From Capitulum mitella (lineage: Eukaryota; Arthropoda; Thecostraca; Pollicipedomorpha; Pollicipedidae), in assembly GCA_030062745.1 (NCBI GenBank), contig CP099851.1, forward strand, positions 6,946,393 through 7,010,392: DNA of 64,000 bases, given 5' to 3'. This document shows, in pieces, positions 12,801-23,984 of the stretch. Made by a program: the position numbers and the translations under genes. How positions within the stretch are numbered: position 1 is the first letter of the stretch; every line of letters begins with the position of its first letter. The notes under the pieces were generated by a model. The model searched no databases, was not told the origin of the DNA, and saw only the letters and a program-made list of their open reading frames with translations.

Positions 12801-14159
12801 CGGGACCCACGTCACACACCTACCCAGAACCCACGCCACAGAGACCAACCGCGAAACAGCCAACGAGCCGCCAGACAACAAAGAACAGGCTAACAGCAAC
12901 ATGGCAAGGTCGCCGGCGGAGCTGGCGACCATGGGCGGAGTGGTTGCCGTGTGAGTGGGTCCCGTGCAGGGGCTATGACCTTGCCCCAGGCTACCGGCCT
13001 CGGGGCACGGTCCAAAGCCGCCAGCCGCTGCGATCCGCAACCGAAGAACCGATTATGACGTTAACTGCCGGAAGAGGTAAATGGATACCGGTGCCGACAG
13101 AGACTGCGCAGATTGCTTCAACACGACTGGTTGGTTGGTTGGTTATTGGGGCTTAGGGGCGCACCGACTGCAGGGTCATTCGGCGCCCAGAACACCACTG
13201 CGGCGCTGTCAGACGCCCATATGGCCGCACCGTGAAATAAACACAGATTTCTTTGTCGGTCCGCAGTGCATGTTGCTATTTTTGTGCCTCTGGCGAGCTA
13301 AGACGCCCGGCAAGCAGTTGAGCAGGAAACCTTATCAGCATAAGACGGTATCCGTCGAACGCCATGTTGTCGGATAAAAGAGTACGCCAGGGACTAGCAT
13401 TAAGTCACCAGCTGAGTACGTGGAGCGCAACTACATCCTGGGGGCCAAGGTAGGAACTGAAAATTTTACGATCCTCTCCAGTTTCTAAACAAATTCAGAA
13501 TTCGTAGTACAAACATGAATGCAAACATAGGCGCGGGAGCCATGGGGCCAGGGGGCTTCAGCCCCCAACTTTTTTGAAATTTAACATCAGCCCCACGGGC
13601 GTTGACTGGAAAGAACCCACCCAAAATGCTTCTCCCCCCGAACTGAAGAGGAGTTCCCATGCCCCTGAATACAACATCAAAACGAAATATGCGCCCCTTT
13701 TCGTGCAGCACAAAATCCAGTTTTCTGCATTAAACGTCTGGTCTTTGTCTTGACTACGATCTGACATAACCAACCTTGAGCTGGCGATTTTTCGGTCACG
13801 ATGAAGCATGGTAAACGATAACACTGCGTTGCCCCCTGCGACCCGACCGCTATAGCAGACGTTAGTGCTAACAAAGTCCACCAAGGCGCAAACAAGCCAT
13901 GGCCATATGATCAAGACGTCGACGCATCGCCCCAATAATCAAAACGCACGCTGCGACCACCACACATCTCTGGCATGCATCCACAGGCGAGACTGTGGCC
14001 TGCGAACCACACACATACACACAGTTCTCACGCGATGCGTCACAGCGTAAAGCTCAACACTACACTCCCATCACATAAGCACTCACTCTGCGCAGACCCG
14101 GCCGACAGCCAGCTGAGCAGCGCCAGGAAGCAGAAGATGCGCGCGCGGACGGTCGCCAT
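6642..14159 (-). CDS. Clip-domain trypsin-like serine protease, 7 exons, 400 aa
   Basis: Secreted zymogen of the arthropod clip-protease cascades (clotting, melanisation, Toll activation). Coding exons, in gene order: 14159-14087, 11802-11567, 10168-9942, 9426-9236, 8674-8585, 7587-7376, 6815-6642, 1203 nt in total including the stop. All introns are GT-AG, phases 1,0,2,1,1,0. Protein: signal peptide 1-23 or so; Pro-rich 34-49; clip domain with six Cys at 58, 68, 74, 94, 104, 105; activation site LGR128-IVGG; His172 in TAAHC; Asp229 in NDIALL; Ser346 in GDSGGP; Asp340 in the S1 pocket, so cleavage after Arg/Lys. NxT sites at 252, 258, 286, 315. Oddities: an insertion before the active-site loop with two extra Cys (326, 335), and Ala371 where trypsins usually have Gly216. 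The pathway role cannot be assigned from sequence. All other sequence in the span is intron. Confidence 0.93.
7376..7587 (-). CDS. Protease exon 6: pre-active-site region with Cys insertion
   Basis: The acceptor CTCTCCCGCAG|GT. Encodes residues 273-343, from GGIGS to DACE. It contains Cys293/Cys311 (standard pair), then an insertion of about 20 residues with Cys326 and Cys335, then Asp340-Ala-Cys342. It ends TGCGAG|GTGAGG, phase 0, directly before GDSGGP. Confidence 0.9.
8585..8674 (-). CDS. Protease exon 5: ICLP and GWG block
   Basis: A 90-nt exon, too short to stand out as an open frame. The acceptor is CTTTCTTTTCAG|AT. Encodes VVHSICLPNG, two N-glycosylation sequons, and IIAGWGLTEF. It ends TTCG|GTAAGT, phase 1. 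Confidence 0.9.
9236..9426 (-). CDS. Protease exon 4: loops and catalytic Asp
   Basis: The acceptor GATCGCAG|A completes a split Pro codon. Reads VGDLNLD, an acidic loop (VDDDFF), HPEF, then NDIALLKV with catalytic Asp229. It ends TTTTCAA|GTAAGA, phase 1. The acidic calcium-loop-like patch sits where clip proteases often carry one. Confidence 0.9.
9942..10168 (-). CDS. Protease exon 3: clip end, activation site, catalytic His
   Basis: The acceptor GTCGGCAG|TGC opens with the CC pair (104-105), followed by Cys119 (the inter-chain disulfide partner, probably with Cys249), cleavage site LGR|IVGG, FPWMAAL, CGGAVI and LTAAHC with His172. It ends GGACC|GTGAGT, phase 2. Confidence 0.92.
10169..11566 (-). 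other. Protease intron 2
   Basis: 1398-bp intron, GT-AG. Holds the 22-bp minisatellite at 11335-11505 next to the donor side. The rest (10290-11300) shows no exon or recognisable repeat. Confidence 0.8.
11335..11505. repeat. Minisatellite, about 22-bp unit, in protease intron 2
   Basis: About seven imperfect units of the type CCCCACAACACGnTACTGACC, for example at 11363, 11419, 11440 and 11465. Divergence between units suggests age. Confidence 0.75.
11567..11802 (-). CDS. Protease exon 2: Pro-rich stretch and clip domain
   Basis: The acceptor TCCTCCGGCAG|TC restores phase with exon 1 (codon ATC across the junction). It encodes residues 25-103: a Pro-rich segment rich in PTPxP, then clip cysteines 1-4. 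The spacing is C-x9-C-x5-C-x19-C. It ends CTGCTG|GTGAGC, phase 0, exactly before the paired CC that closes the clip domain. The open frame extends further left and right, but those extensions are intron. Confidence 0.9.
12741..12842. repeat. 27-bp minisatellite, about 4 units, in protease intron 1
   Basis: The unit contains CACACCTAnCCAGAACCCA followed by CGC. Since 27 is a multiple of three, all three plus frames stay open and give 9-residue repeats (HTYPEPTPQ-like). This is a translation artefact and not a protein. Confidence 0.85.
13524..13668. repeat. Dispersed repeat D, copy 1 (CpG retained)
   Basis: Matches 30602-30771 over about 150 bp (CATAGGCGCGGGAGCCATG ... AAAATGCTTCTC ... GTTCCCATGCCCCTG). 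This copy still has GCGCGG and ACGGGCG, where the other copy has GCACAG and ATGGGCA. The family is unknown. Confidence 0.8.
14087..14159 (-). CDS. Protease exon 1: signal peptide
   Basis: Starts at ATG 14159 in good context (GTAACCATGG). It encodes 24 residues with a basic start (MATVRAR), a hydrophobic core (IFCFLALLSWL) and a small-residue cleavage region (SAGSAQ). It ends cag-a|GTGAGT, phase 1. A CCCGCAG sits 7 nt upstream of the ATG, so an acceptor for a 5'-UTR intron is possible. Confidence 0.9.
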
Positions 14160-14290
14160 GGTTACACTGCGGGAACACACGCCCCGTCGCCGCTGCGCGG
14201 TGAATGATGCAGCGGCGGCCGGTCCCCGCCTGATGTAGCGCCGCTCGCCGCCCGCTCCCCCCCCCCCCACCTCCCTCGTGACTCAGGGCG
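14160..14290 (-). promoter_or_regulatory. Putative 5' UTR/promoter region of the protease
   Basis: A G+C- and CpG-rich stretch directly upstream of the start codon. I see no TATA box in it. A CCCGCAG close to the ATG may instead mark an acceptor of a 5'-UTR intron, which would put the promoter further right. The position is inferred from the gene only. Confidence 0.3.
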
Positions 14291-15554
14291 GGAAGCCCGG
14301 CAACGGGCGGCTAGTCGGGCTTGTGATTGGTGGCCTGGGGCTGGGGATCGTCGGGCTGGGTTCCGGATTGGGCACCGGAGAGCGGTCATTGACTTGGTCA
14401 TTGACGGCTGGCGGCCGGCGACTGGAAAATGTGATACTAATTGTGGTCGAGATTGTGGACTAGAGAGTGACTACTGGGCACTGAAGATTGTGGCCGGCAG
14501 CTGAAACTGGGATGCCTGTGGCAGGATGCTGGAGACCGGGGCTGGGGCTCCAGCTGTTGGCAGATGATTTGCAGTGGGGAACAAGAGACAAGCGACGGAG
14601 GGGTGGGGACAAGATCGGGATATTTTCCGCCATTATTGGGGGTACACATGCCTGTTTGAGCCCAGTTCTTTCCACGCAGCACCGTGCGTCCAATGTCAAC
14701 TTTTCACACCGTTGCATCAAACATTACAAGCACTTCAAAGTTTCACCCGTGGATGAGGAAATGAGGCTTGCCATGCTCAAAACTGGAGACTTCCTGCGGA
14801 CGGGGCACTGGGATTAGGAGCAAATGCGAAGCAGGGGACCGAAGACGGTGGAAAGACTGGCTAAGAAACCGTGACCCGGCGACCGTAGCCTCGTTATAGG
14901 AGCTTTGTGGGTCTGCTGGACGAGCTCCACGTGTTATGGGATTTCTGTAAAGGATGATCGGGGCCCAGTGGTATGAAAACCGTAACAACTGGTGGCTGCT
15001 GGGGGTCTGCCAGGGTGGGTTGACATCTGCAATTACTGATTCCCAGTCACAATTCAAGCAAGAGAATCGTTCTGAATCATTCCGATGGGGCGTGCAATGA
15101 TGACCAAACAACAATGACCTACTCAGTGGAAACGAGTCTCCATAATGCCTACCGCTCACTTCCAAACAGAGGCCTGGTAGTTCATCGCTCTGCTTTTAAC
15201 GAAAAGCACCCGACGTTGTATTCCTGTCCACGTCTTGTCCGCATGGCTCTGCTGGAACAGGTGCTGACTCCGCATCCGTATGGAGCCGTGTGATTCCTCA
15301 TAACTCGGAAGTGAGACGCCTATGGGAAGTGAGCTGTTTCTCACGAGGCGACGATTCACGAGGTGAACTGTTTCTCACTATGCAGGCTTCTAGAACGCAG
15401 AGCCTGGATACAGGGGCTCTGCTACCGGGGTGAAAGGAGTGCATGTAGACGTGACGGTACCCCGGAGAGTGAGCTTGGAAACATGAATTTACAAGTTTCT
15501 CTGGCGTTCATTATTATTCTGCATTCATTGCGACCTACTTTGCGGAAGGTTTAA
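14291..15554. other. Intergenic, no gene seen
   Basis: 14290-14540 is built of loosely repeated G-rich words (GGGCTGGG, GATTGTGG, GGCnGGCGACTGG). 14540-15554 shows only short unassigned open frames on both strands. Confidence 0.4.
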
Positions 15555-16520
15555 TACGCACAAAAAATTCATTCAGGCCAAATGGGGCATTTTCAGTATT
15601 TTTTTATTAAGCCAGCACCGCCTGGCGTGTTTTTGTATCCGCGACCGCCTGGGGGTGGCAAAAAGGACACCCCATTGTTATCTCAGGATCTAACCGTCGG
15701 ATCTAAACCGGTCTACCACTAGTCGATAGCCGTGAGTCTTGCGATTCAGGAAATACGACGTTAGTCCTTGTCGCCTGGCTGATGACGTCACAGGCCACGT
15801 ACAACGCATAACACGACGTCGGAAAAACTGGCATCAATTTGTACATCATATCATCAGTAATAATGATTCTTGAGTCTTTAAATGGGTATCAAAGGAAAGG
15901 TCACGATCTTCTGCATCAAAAGCAGCCAAAAATGTCAAAAAATGCCGGGTCAGGGTCAGCGTAGTCCAGGTGAAATATTGCTCTTAATTTACATGTCAAA
16001 GATCGATATTTACTCGCAGCCGTTTTGATCCACGTATCAAAAAGGACTGAATTGAGATCTTCTGACAATCATTTTTGCATTACCTGCCTTTCATCCGGTC
16101 AAGGTCATTTGAGGTCAAGTCAGATCAGGTTGCATTAATCTTCCTCACAAAGAGTAATAATTGGGTGGATTCTTAATTGCGTCAAGTATAGAACTGAAAT
16201 GATATTCAAAGACAATCAGATCTGCGCTGTCTGCTCTGTACTGGGTCAAGGTCAAGCCAGGTCAGGACAGATAGTAATTTTTATTTTTTCTGACTAGGAA
16301 CAATAATTCCTCTTTGCTATTAGTGAACGACCTTCCACAGACAAAGTTGCATTGGAATTCGTTTTGCCATCTTCCTGTGACGTGATCTTACATGACCTTA
16401 CGTTGCTAAGATGCGCATATAGATTTGCTTGTCTGGCTTGAACGAAAGGAAAGGTCAGTGGCAACCACTTCTATCACGCACCGTGCAGATCAGTCCAACT
16501 GTCATCATGCATGTGACCTA
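15555..16520. repeat. AGGTCA-rich segment, probable old repeat
   Basis: Contains many AGGTCA/GGTCAAGG words (for example around 16098-16130 and 16245-16268) and style similar to families A and B, but I could not find its ends or a second copy in the window. Near 15650-15690 it has a C/G-rich palindromic patch (CGCCTGGGGGTGGCA ... ACACCCC) like the terminal palindromes of family A. Confidence 0.4.
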
Positions 16521-19238
16521 GCATGGATTTAAACGCTGACGTATCATGGTTGTTTATCCTTTTGGGTACCGTGGCCGATGTAAATCCAAATGATTCATGC
16601 ATTATATTCGCTAATGTTATCAAAAAACGAAGCATGTTCGCGCCACCCCCGAAGAGGCGAAAGCATTCGTACGAGGGTTCACTTATGACGACACATCTCC
16701 ATGGCCTGACCTAGCATGGAAATGATTTTGATGTTAAGATATGTAAAATTAGTTAATGAATAGGTACCGAAAATTTGCTTGGGCTGGCTTTAAAGGTTTA
16801 GAAGTTGTTCAAGAAAAACCGAGGGATGCTCTTGACACTCCCCAGGTGGTGTCGGTTAAATTTAGACATGAACGTAATGCACTGCTTTACGGCAAATTTG
16901 CGCCCCGTTCTCGGGAAGCCGCGGCAGCGCTGATGCCTGGACATAACGATGCCATCTGGCAATGACGCAATCGTCTGACCTCGTCTCTCAGCTCCGTGTC
17001 AGCTCGCGGTGATAGCGCGAGTCGCCGCCTGGCAGGCGGCCAAAGGCGCAGTACCCTCCTGTTGACTGCATAATGACGCTGGGGCAGCTCTGCAGATTCT
17101 TAGAGCCTGTGCTCAAGCCTTTAGGACGTGGCTCGGTTTCTCGCAGGTCTCCATCTGTCATAAGCCGGTCCGCCTCCCGTGGCGTGAATCGCTGCTCATC
17201 GCCAGGATGCCAAATGTGCCTCCAGATCTCTTGAGCAGGCCCGACTGCCTCCGGAACGCCCACGTGTTCATGCTTTCCTCGTCGGAGCCGCTCAGCTCTC
17301 TCCCGGAAGGAACAGAGCGGTGCGATAGTCCGGACCGCTGGCTGTCGTTCAGTCTCCGTATCGCCGCGAGGATCAGCTCTCAGGCGGGATGGGATATCCC
17401 CGGACTGAGTCAGCGCGACCAGCCAGCCACCGGCGGCTGCGCCCGAGCTGGGAACTCCAGGCCTTTGCTCACCAGATCCAGGTAACCTGCCCGTCTGGAA
17501 ACCGGCTGCACCGGCTCCGATCGGCGGCCGATTACCGTTCAGCAGGCGACAGAAGTAACGAAGAGTGAAATAAAAATGGATCCCTTTCGAGTCTGCAGAA
17601 CAGAATAATGCGGATGCGCCTTGAAATGCCACCGAACGGGAAACAATCGTCGGGAGAATCAGCAGGTAACGAATTCATTGATCGGGCCGCCAGACGCTGT
17701 TGGGCTGTGGCGTGGCGTGGGCCAGTTGTCGGTGGCGGCTGCATTTGATGCCGTTTCTGGAAATCATTTCACGGAAGCCAGCTCCGTGGTCGGACAAGAA
17801 CCAGCGGTGGGCCCTGCCGCAGACTGACGAATCCTCGGACCGCGGCGCAGTTCGCTGCAGAGGCAGATTTCACCGTGATACTGCATAGTGAGAGGCTGGC
17901 CTGCAGGGGACCGGACACCCCTGCCCGTTATCTGTGCCCACCATTCGGGCTACAGTGAGCCTTGCGGTGCCGCTTGCATCCGGCCCACTTCAGCGCAGCC
18001 ACACAGGTTTAACAAGAACTCTGAGACACTTGTTTTTTTTTAGTCTGCAATTCATGCATCCGTCCGACTTGTCATCAGTAACTCTTGTCAGACGGACCAG
18101 GGTGAGGCCCGCTGGAACGCCGGCAGTGACTGGATACACGCAAGTTACTCGTAGCCGGGACTGATTAAAGCTGCCCCTGAAGTCCGCTGTGACTTAGTGC
18201 TGCAGTGATTTTGTAAAATGTGGCAAATTGGCCAATTTCACACCTTAATTCCCCTGCTCCGATGTGTCATGGAAATGCCCAACTACATCAAAGAGGCAAG
18301 CAACATTAAAGAGACCTCGGCGTAACATGTGGTATCACCATTACGAGTACAGCGTGGGCAGACGAAAAAGTTATGTCTGGCACCGTGAATCTATTTTTAT
18401 TGCGTTTTGAGGAGTGCCACGACCTACTGGCCATTCTGCGCCGCCTGTAAAGTCTGTGTAAGCTACGTTATTGTTAAGTGTGTGTGTATGAGGAATATCG
18501 AGATTCAACGTCGCAATGGGAAAGAGAGGTGAACACAGGTGACTGGATGACTTTGCGTTTCTGTGTGTGCAGACTAACTATGGGAGCCGCGTTGAGGACC
18601 GACAAATGTGGGGGCTACCGTGAAGCGGAGGCAAGACGCGCAGGAAGGTGAAGGTTATCGTCGCCTTCAGTACTGCCAGTGTCGTTACTTAATCCCTCCT
18701 TGACCCGCCCCATACCTCTGGTCGGATCGTTCTATAGCGTATCAAGCGGGGGGGGGGGGGTGTTTGAGCACCGTAACTCTAGCTTACTTCTGTACGTAGG
18801 AAGAACATGAAACTTACAGCGTAGTAAGAGACTGATGAGTTTAGGTCGAAACTGGTATTTTAGAAAACGGCCATAAATCCAGAAACGTATTAACAAAATT
18901 TCGGAAATGGCGCAGGTTTTGTAATTACATGATAGCTAAGCGACTAGTGAATATTTTGAAACAAATGACACCTTAAACAATAGCTAATAGCACACTAAAT
19001 AAATTCTGTCCAGCAAATTTTCCTCCCACATCAATCCGATGGAGATTAGCATCAAAGTTTCAACGCTCATGTATACCGTGCGGATTTGTAGGGCGCCTGG
19101 ATCTACGGTGGCCTTTCTTTTCCAGCGACTCAATTTACTTCCTGTTATTTAATTAGCTTGTTCCTGCTATTAATAACTTGCTATTTAATTAGTTATTAGT
19201 TAATGTAATAATTATCTAATAGCTGATTAATGCTAATG
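16521..19238. other. Intergenic, unassigned open frames only
   Basis: A 214-codon frame on the minus strand (16988-17632) and a 69-codon frame on the plus strand (16756-16965) are open, but neither resembles a family I know and no splice context supports them. The GC-rich composition around 17000-17800 explains long open frames by chance. A direct repeat of GACCTAGCATGGA occurs at about 16516 and 16703. A G-run sits at about 18747. 19130-19240 is AT-rich. Confidence 0.4.
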
Positions 19239-19242
19239 TTAA

Positions 19243-20760
19243 CCCAAGTCTATGCTCCTACCCGGTAGGCACGATTCTGTGCTGGAGGGGAGAGCAGATT
19301 CTGTTCCTCATGATCTCGTAAAAATGGTTCGGTTTTCTGGGAGAAAACGGCTTACGATGGCCCGTAGCAAGAACAACATTTATAAAGAATATCGAAAATT
19401 CTGAAAAGGGCGATAGGGGGATCAAATTGCGGGTATAAACAGGGGTTAAGTTGTGCAAGCTTTCTGACTTCATTTTACACCGTTTTTTTCTCATTCATAT
19501 CACTCTATCGAAAATTGATATGTTCCTCACATATGTTGGAAAAAGGTCAATTTTAAAAATTTATTAGGGCACGTAAAATGGTATACATTTTTAAGTAATG
19601 CCAATTCATTCTGCAACGTATTTTGAATCCGGCGAGCTTATTTGTGTTCGGAAAACACTTCCCTACATGTTTCATGCTATATCATATACAGATGGCCAAT
19701 GCCCTTCGGCGGATCCAGTCATCAGAAAAATTGGAGTAACGTTCTACGGGAACCAATGATAACTGGCTATCATATTCAAACATCTGGTGACTACTGCTTT
19801 TAATTTTGCTTAAAGTTCGCATATTGACTTCCAATGTGCATCATGTCTTAAAACAGTAGAACCACACCCGTAACCAAGGCACAAAAGGTGGTAATTTTCT
19901 GACCAATGTAGATTTTTAGCCACATACTATGCTTCAGGTGAAATAGTGTGCTTCAAGAAAGCATTTTCTTTGTGTGTCACATGCCATATTATGCAAACAT
20001 GCATATAAATTGTTCCTTTCATAGGCGGATCCAAGTACCAAAGAAACACAGGTCAATAACTTTATGGTGATAGATGTGATTTACTCCGTAAATCAGCCAA
20101 AATTTCTCAGGAATAATAAGAATCATATTGCCGCCTTTCACCTTACTCTAAAGACGCCTCTGATCTTTATTTTCACTGAACTGTATGACATTTGGCCCTA
20201 ATATATGCAGACCTAACAAAACCAATCACACAGACCGAAATATCTGTTTGGGCCACTGGACATATTGGATGGAAGGTGCACCCCAAAGTCGAGACCTGTA
20301 GACGGCCCTGCAGTATATGTAGGCATGTTGTATGCGTAGATTAGGATAAAGATGTCTAAATCACACGTTAGCTTTGTTTCATGGATGCATTTGTACGTTG
20401 ATACCCGTTTTACATGCAGTGAATCCACCATTGACGCCAATTTGTCTTCAGAATACTTCAAAGTAAGGTCGCAAATATTTCGACCACACGCACTGTCCGT
20501 AACGTTATAAAGGAAATCAAGATAATGCATGACCACGTCGAAGTGCGCGACCCCCAGAAAGTGCGATATTCCTCACACATGCTTCTCAGAAACGTCCTTT
20601 GGAACCGCTCTGGAGAAAGCAATTTTTTGAAATGTTGTCACATGTGAACAGCATATTTAGGAAAGGTCACCAAGTTTCGTGAAACATCTTCAAAAAATCC
20701 TGGAATGACGCGCAAAAAACCGAATGGGGGAGGATCTGCCCCTCTGCACGGAACATGGCT
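19243..20760. mobile_element. Family C element, copy 1
   Basis: Closely related in order and sequence to 40490-41906. Shared blocks: GGGCACnTAAAA (19566 and 40692), TAACTGGCTATCATATT (19757 and 40914), ATGCCATATTAT, and a C/G-rich end AATCTGCCCC...GAACGGAA-like (20735 and 41880). TTAA followed by CCC lies at 19239-19245, suggesting a TTAA-type left boundary; the right boundary near 20760 is less clear. No coding capacity. The family resembles A and B in size and in its C/G-rich ends. Confidence 0.6.
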
Positions 20761-20804
20761 TAGTGGTGCGTTGCAGTTTTTTGTTGCATGTTGCAGTTGT
20801 TGCA

Positions 20805-22560
20805 TTATGGTGTTTGATGAAAGTCGTCCTCAGCGACTGGTTGTGTGAACTTCGTGCGACTCGCTGTAAGGACTCGCTGAGGACAACTTCTTGACGCCGA
20901 CTTTTTTGATTTCATGAGTTCCAGGCGATATTCATGGGCTTGACTGTGTGCATGTGCTCGGATGGTTTTTTGCTCAAGTCCTTGATTGCCCTTGGCGAAC
21001 GTGATGTTGGAGGACTTCCTGCAATCGTCCATAGAGAATCTTATTTGGAGGTAAGTGTTCAGGTCTAACGTTCGATTTGCGTTCTGGTCCGTTCGCTCTT
21101 GCCCTGTGATGTTTGCGCGTCCCGGTTTCCAAAGGAGTGAAATCTTTGCGTTAGGGGACGTGTGCTGCTGTATGAAATCGATGATGTAGTGTGATGGGTT
21201 GGCCACGTTGCCGATGACTTGAAGTATTTATTTTGAGTCGGAGCAGACAACTTCGCTAAACCATGTCGCGTCTGACTGTCATACGAATGATTGCTAGGAT
21301 GGCCATGGCTTCTGCCGTAAGGATGGATGTTTTGTCTGGGAGGTGGTTGCCGAGCTCAAAGCCAGTCGATGATCTGACTTTGTCGCCGTTTTCGGATCCT
21401 TCATGAATATGAATGATTTATGGTTGTTGATTGTGGTGTATTCGTTGAACCTGGCTTAGATTTCTGTTTACGTTATGCCTGCTTTGCGTTGTGTGAGTAG
21501 GTACTCAACGGCGGGTGTTGTGTGGATCCAGAATGGCCTGGGGATGGTCTGGGCGCATTGTGTGGTAAAGCAAAGTGAAAATCTGCTAGAGCCGTGCTCA
21601 TTTGAACGTAACATGGTGAGCGTTTGCGTGTTGCACGGCTCTCATCTAGTTTGTCATGTTTCAATCAGAGCTATGCTAAATGGTTCCCTTTGGTTTGGAC
21701 TGCTATGTAGTTAGGTTTGTTCTGGTAATCTGTACTGTGGGAATGCCTACGTCAGCATTCCCACATTCATAGGACCGGTGATGGGCGTGCTGTGTAGGGT
21801 TCTCGTGGCCGTTCTAGTTGTGGCTCTGTATGATTTCCAGTTTCTGTACTCGGGATGGGAAGATAGTATTGAACATGATGTTGCTGTAGTCTAAGACGGG
21901 CCTGATGACGGCTTTGTAGAGCCTGAGCAGTGTCTGTCTCTCTCCACCCCAGTCTGCTCCAGACAGGGAGCGACACATCATCAAGGCTCCTTGATGTGTG
22001 GTTGAAATGTGAGTTTCTCACCCAAGTGGATGCCAGGCTTGGCCTGGATATCTCTCTCGCGGGTGTATGCGACTGTTGCGGACTTTGATCGGACAGGGAG
22101 GAGCCCGGAGTTCTGCACCACTTTGTAAGGTAGTGTAAACCTATCTGTACGATAGTGCCGGCTTTTAAAAAGCAGTGGTCAGTGACCCCAAAGGCATGTC
22201 GTCCGTAAACAGCGAGTAGCGTCGTGTTTTGAAGGTGGAGTCTTCAATCACGTCGTTGATCATGATGAGGAACAGTGCTGGTGAAATGCCACTTCATTAT
22301 GGTTGGCCCTGATCCTGTGCTGCATTGCTGGAGGTGGCATGTCTCATCTGGCCTTTGCTCCTCTGTCCCGAAGGAAGACCAGTAAAAAGTTGTCTGTGGT
22401 GGACTGGTGTTTCCTGAAGCCGCATTGATGCTCCCCAGGTAGGTTTTTGCTTTCGAAGAAAGTGACGCAAGCGTGTGTTGGCCATGCATTTCACAAGTTA
22501 ACTGGCACAGCTAATGAGTGAAATTGGTCTGTAACCGTTTGGTTGGGTGCGGTCCGTGTT
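20805..22560 (-). pseudogene. Decayed non-LTR retrotransposon (reverse transcriptase and RNase H)
   Basis: Read right to left, the minus strand gives in order: NGYRPISL near 22534-22511 (RT 'fRPIsL'), QCGFRKHQSTTD near 22424-22389 (RT 'Q.GFR...ST'), FLIMINDVI near 22265, a catalytic-site remnant FTDD at 22209-22198, then RNase H pieces SILTAEAMAIL near 21340-21310, CSDSK near 21245, and a final segment with ERTDQNA near 21090. Frameshifts and stops separate these blocks, so the copy is dead. RT followed by RNase H in this order fits I-like/related LINE clades. The 5' part (endonuclease, ORF1) is absent or unrecognisable. Confidence 0.75.
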
Positions 22561-23142
22561 CGATTTCACTTGAGGTTTTGCTAGCACCGACAGTTTTGCT
22601 AGCATCGTAAAGGAAGGCTGCTGCGGAAACCTGGGAGATTTTGCGAAATCTTACCTGGGTTTTTAGGATAAAAAGGGTGACAAGAATCCGAGGTGTAACC
22701 CGCCAGTTTTTTCTTTGTCTGGTACGTGCTTGGTAAGAAAGGTATCAGAGTTAAGCACGAGCTGCCTGCACTGGTGGACTGACTCGGCCAAAACAATTTT
22801 AAAACCAGGTGCCTTACAAAATGGACTGCTGGTGTTGGTACCCAACCCATGCTCAGAGACGTGCCTCTCGTCCGTATCAGAGGGGAACACCACAGGTGGA
22901 AAACCGGAACGTCTCGGTATCAAATAAGACAAACACTCCACGTATCAACCGAGCTCGGACACACTGATAGCGACATGTCCCGGAACCCTGATGACCCTTG
23001 CGCATGTCAGCCATGTCCTACCACGTCGTTTACTCGTACACGTCATAGACACAATGGTGACAACACTGGTCCGCTACTGCAGCTCGACTTCCGGAAGAAA
23101 GCCGGAAGCCGAAAGCGGCACCGGCCGATTTCACGAATTATG
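22561..23142. other. Spacer, possibly 5' remnant of the retroelement
   Basis: Minus-strand frames here (22600-22941) are open but shifted and have no motif I can name. They may be decayed upstream retroelement sequence. No host exon seen. Confidence 0.3.
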
Positions 23143-23789
23143 ATGACGAAGCTTTATTCGCAAAAGTCTGTTCATTTCCATATTATGCGATTTTTTTAAC
23201 TTTTTGAGCCTGGTGTTAGTCGCTACTGTGCGAGACAGTTCTGCCGATTTGTAACCCGATTTCAGTTATTCATCGCTGATTTTGATGGCAGTGCATTTTT
23301 ACTCATAAGTTATTCGTAATCCGACCTCAGGTCAGTGGTCGGAGGCCATTGAAACTTTAACCATTGACGGAAACTGGATGTCTGGATCTCCCGCACTCAT
23401 TTTTTTTTTAATCCGTCAGCTCTCAAAAAAACGACGACTTATGTTGAAACCGGGCTTGACCCTAGGTCAATGGCCAGGACATTTGCTTAAAATCCGAGAT
23501 AGCAGATTTGTTGCAATTATCGAAATCGCCAACCCTTAAAACTTTTACTGCGATATCATGTTTTGTGAAAAAGTTACAGGTCGCCGAACTTTTTTGAACA
23601 TAGGTCCACTTGACTTAGCCTAGGTTGACACCTGAGTTGACCTGGGGTAAAAAATTGAATACAAGTTGTAAAAACAAGCATGCAAAACGTACAGAAAGTT
23701 TCGCGGCGCTGCGTTCGTTCGTTCTCTCGCAATCTTGGAAAAACCTCAAGTGGGTCGGTCAACCGCTCACCCTCCCTAATCGGGATGGG
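23143..23789 (-). mobile_element. Family B element, truncated copy
   Basis: Matches 35765-36415 in the same orientation from GCTTTATTCGC at about 23151 to the end CGGGATGGG at 23789, followed by TTAA at 23790-23793. The other half of the element is missing and replaced by unrelated sequence. AGGTCA words are at about 23327 and 23465. Confidence 0.8.
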
Positions 23790-23984
23790 TTAACTATTCA
23801 TAGGTCAAAAATAAACGATGCTTGCGATTTCGGCCAGGCTGATGACAGCCATTTACGTCAAAACCGCAGAAGATTGCGCTAGTAAACACTGGGGTGACTG
23901 AAATATCCCGAGTTTGCCTCGTGAAATATAATTTACACCGCTTACGTGCGACACAGTGCTAACGGCGTCAGACCTCAGCGTCAA

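Larger units (their letters stand above)
11803..14086 (-). other. Protease intron 1
   Basis: 2284-bp intron. Contains the 27-bp minisatellite at 12741-12842 and the dispersed repeat D copy at 13524-13668. The nearby open frames at 12120-12473 and 12640-13156 arise from repeat or random sequence and have no family resemblance. No alternative exon with matching phase was found. Confidence 0.75.

Noticed and set aside
16988-17632. 214-codon minus frame
   Set aside because: No recognisable domain, GC-rich context and no splice or promoter support.
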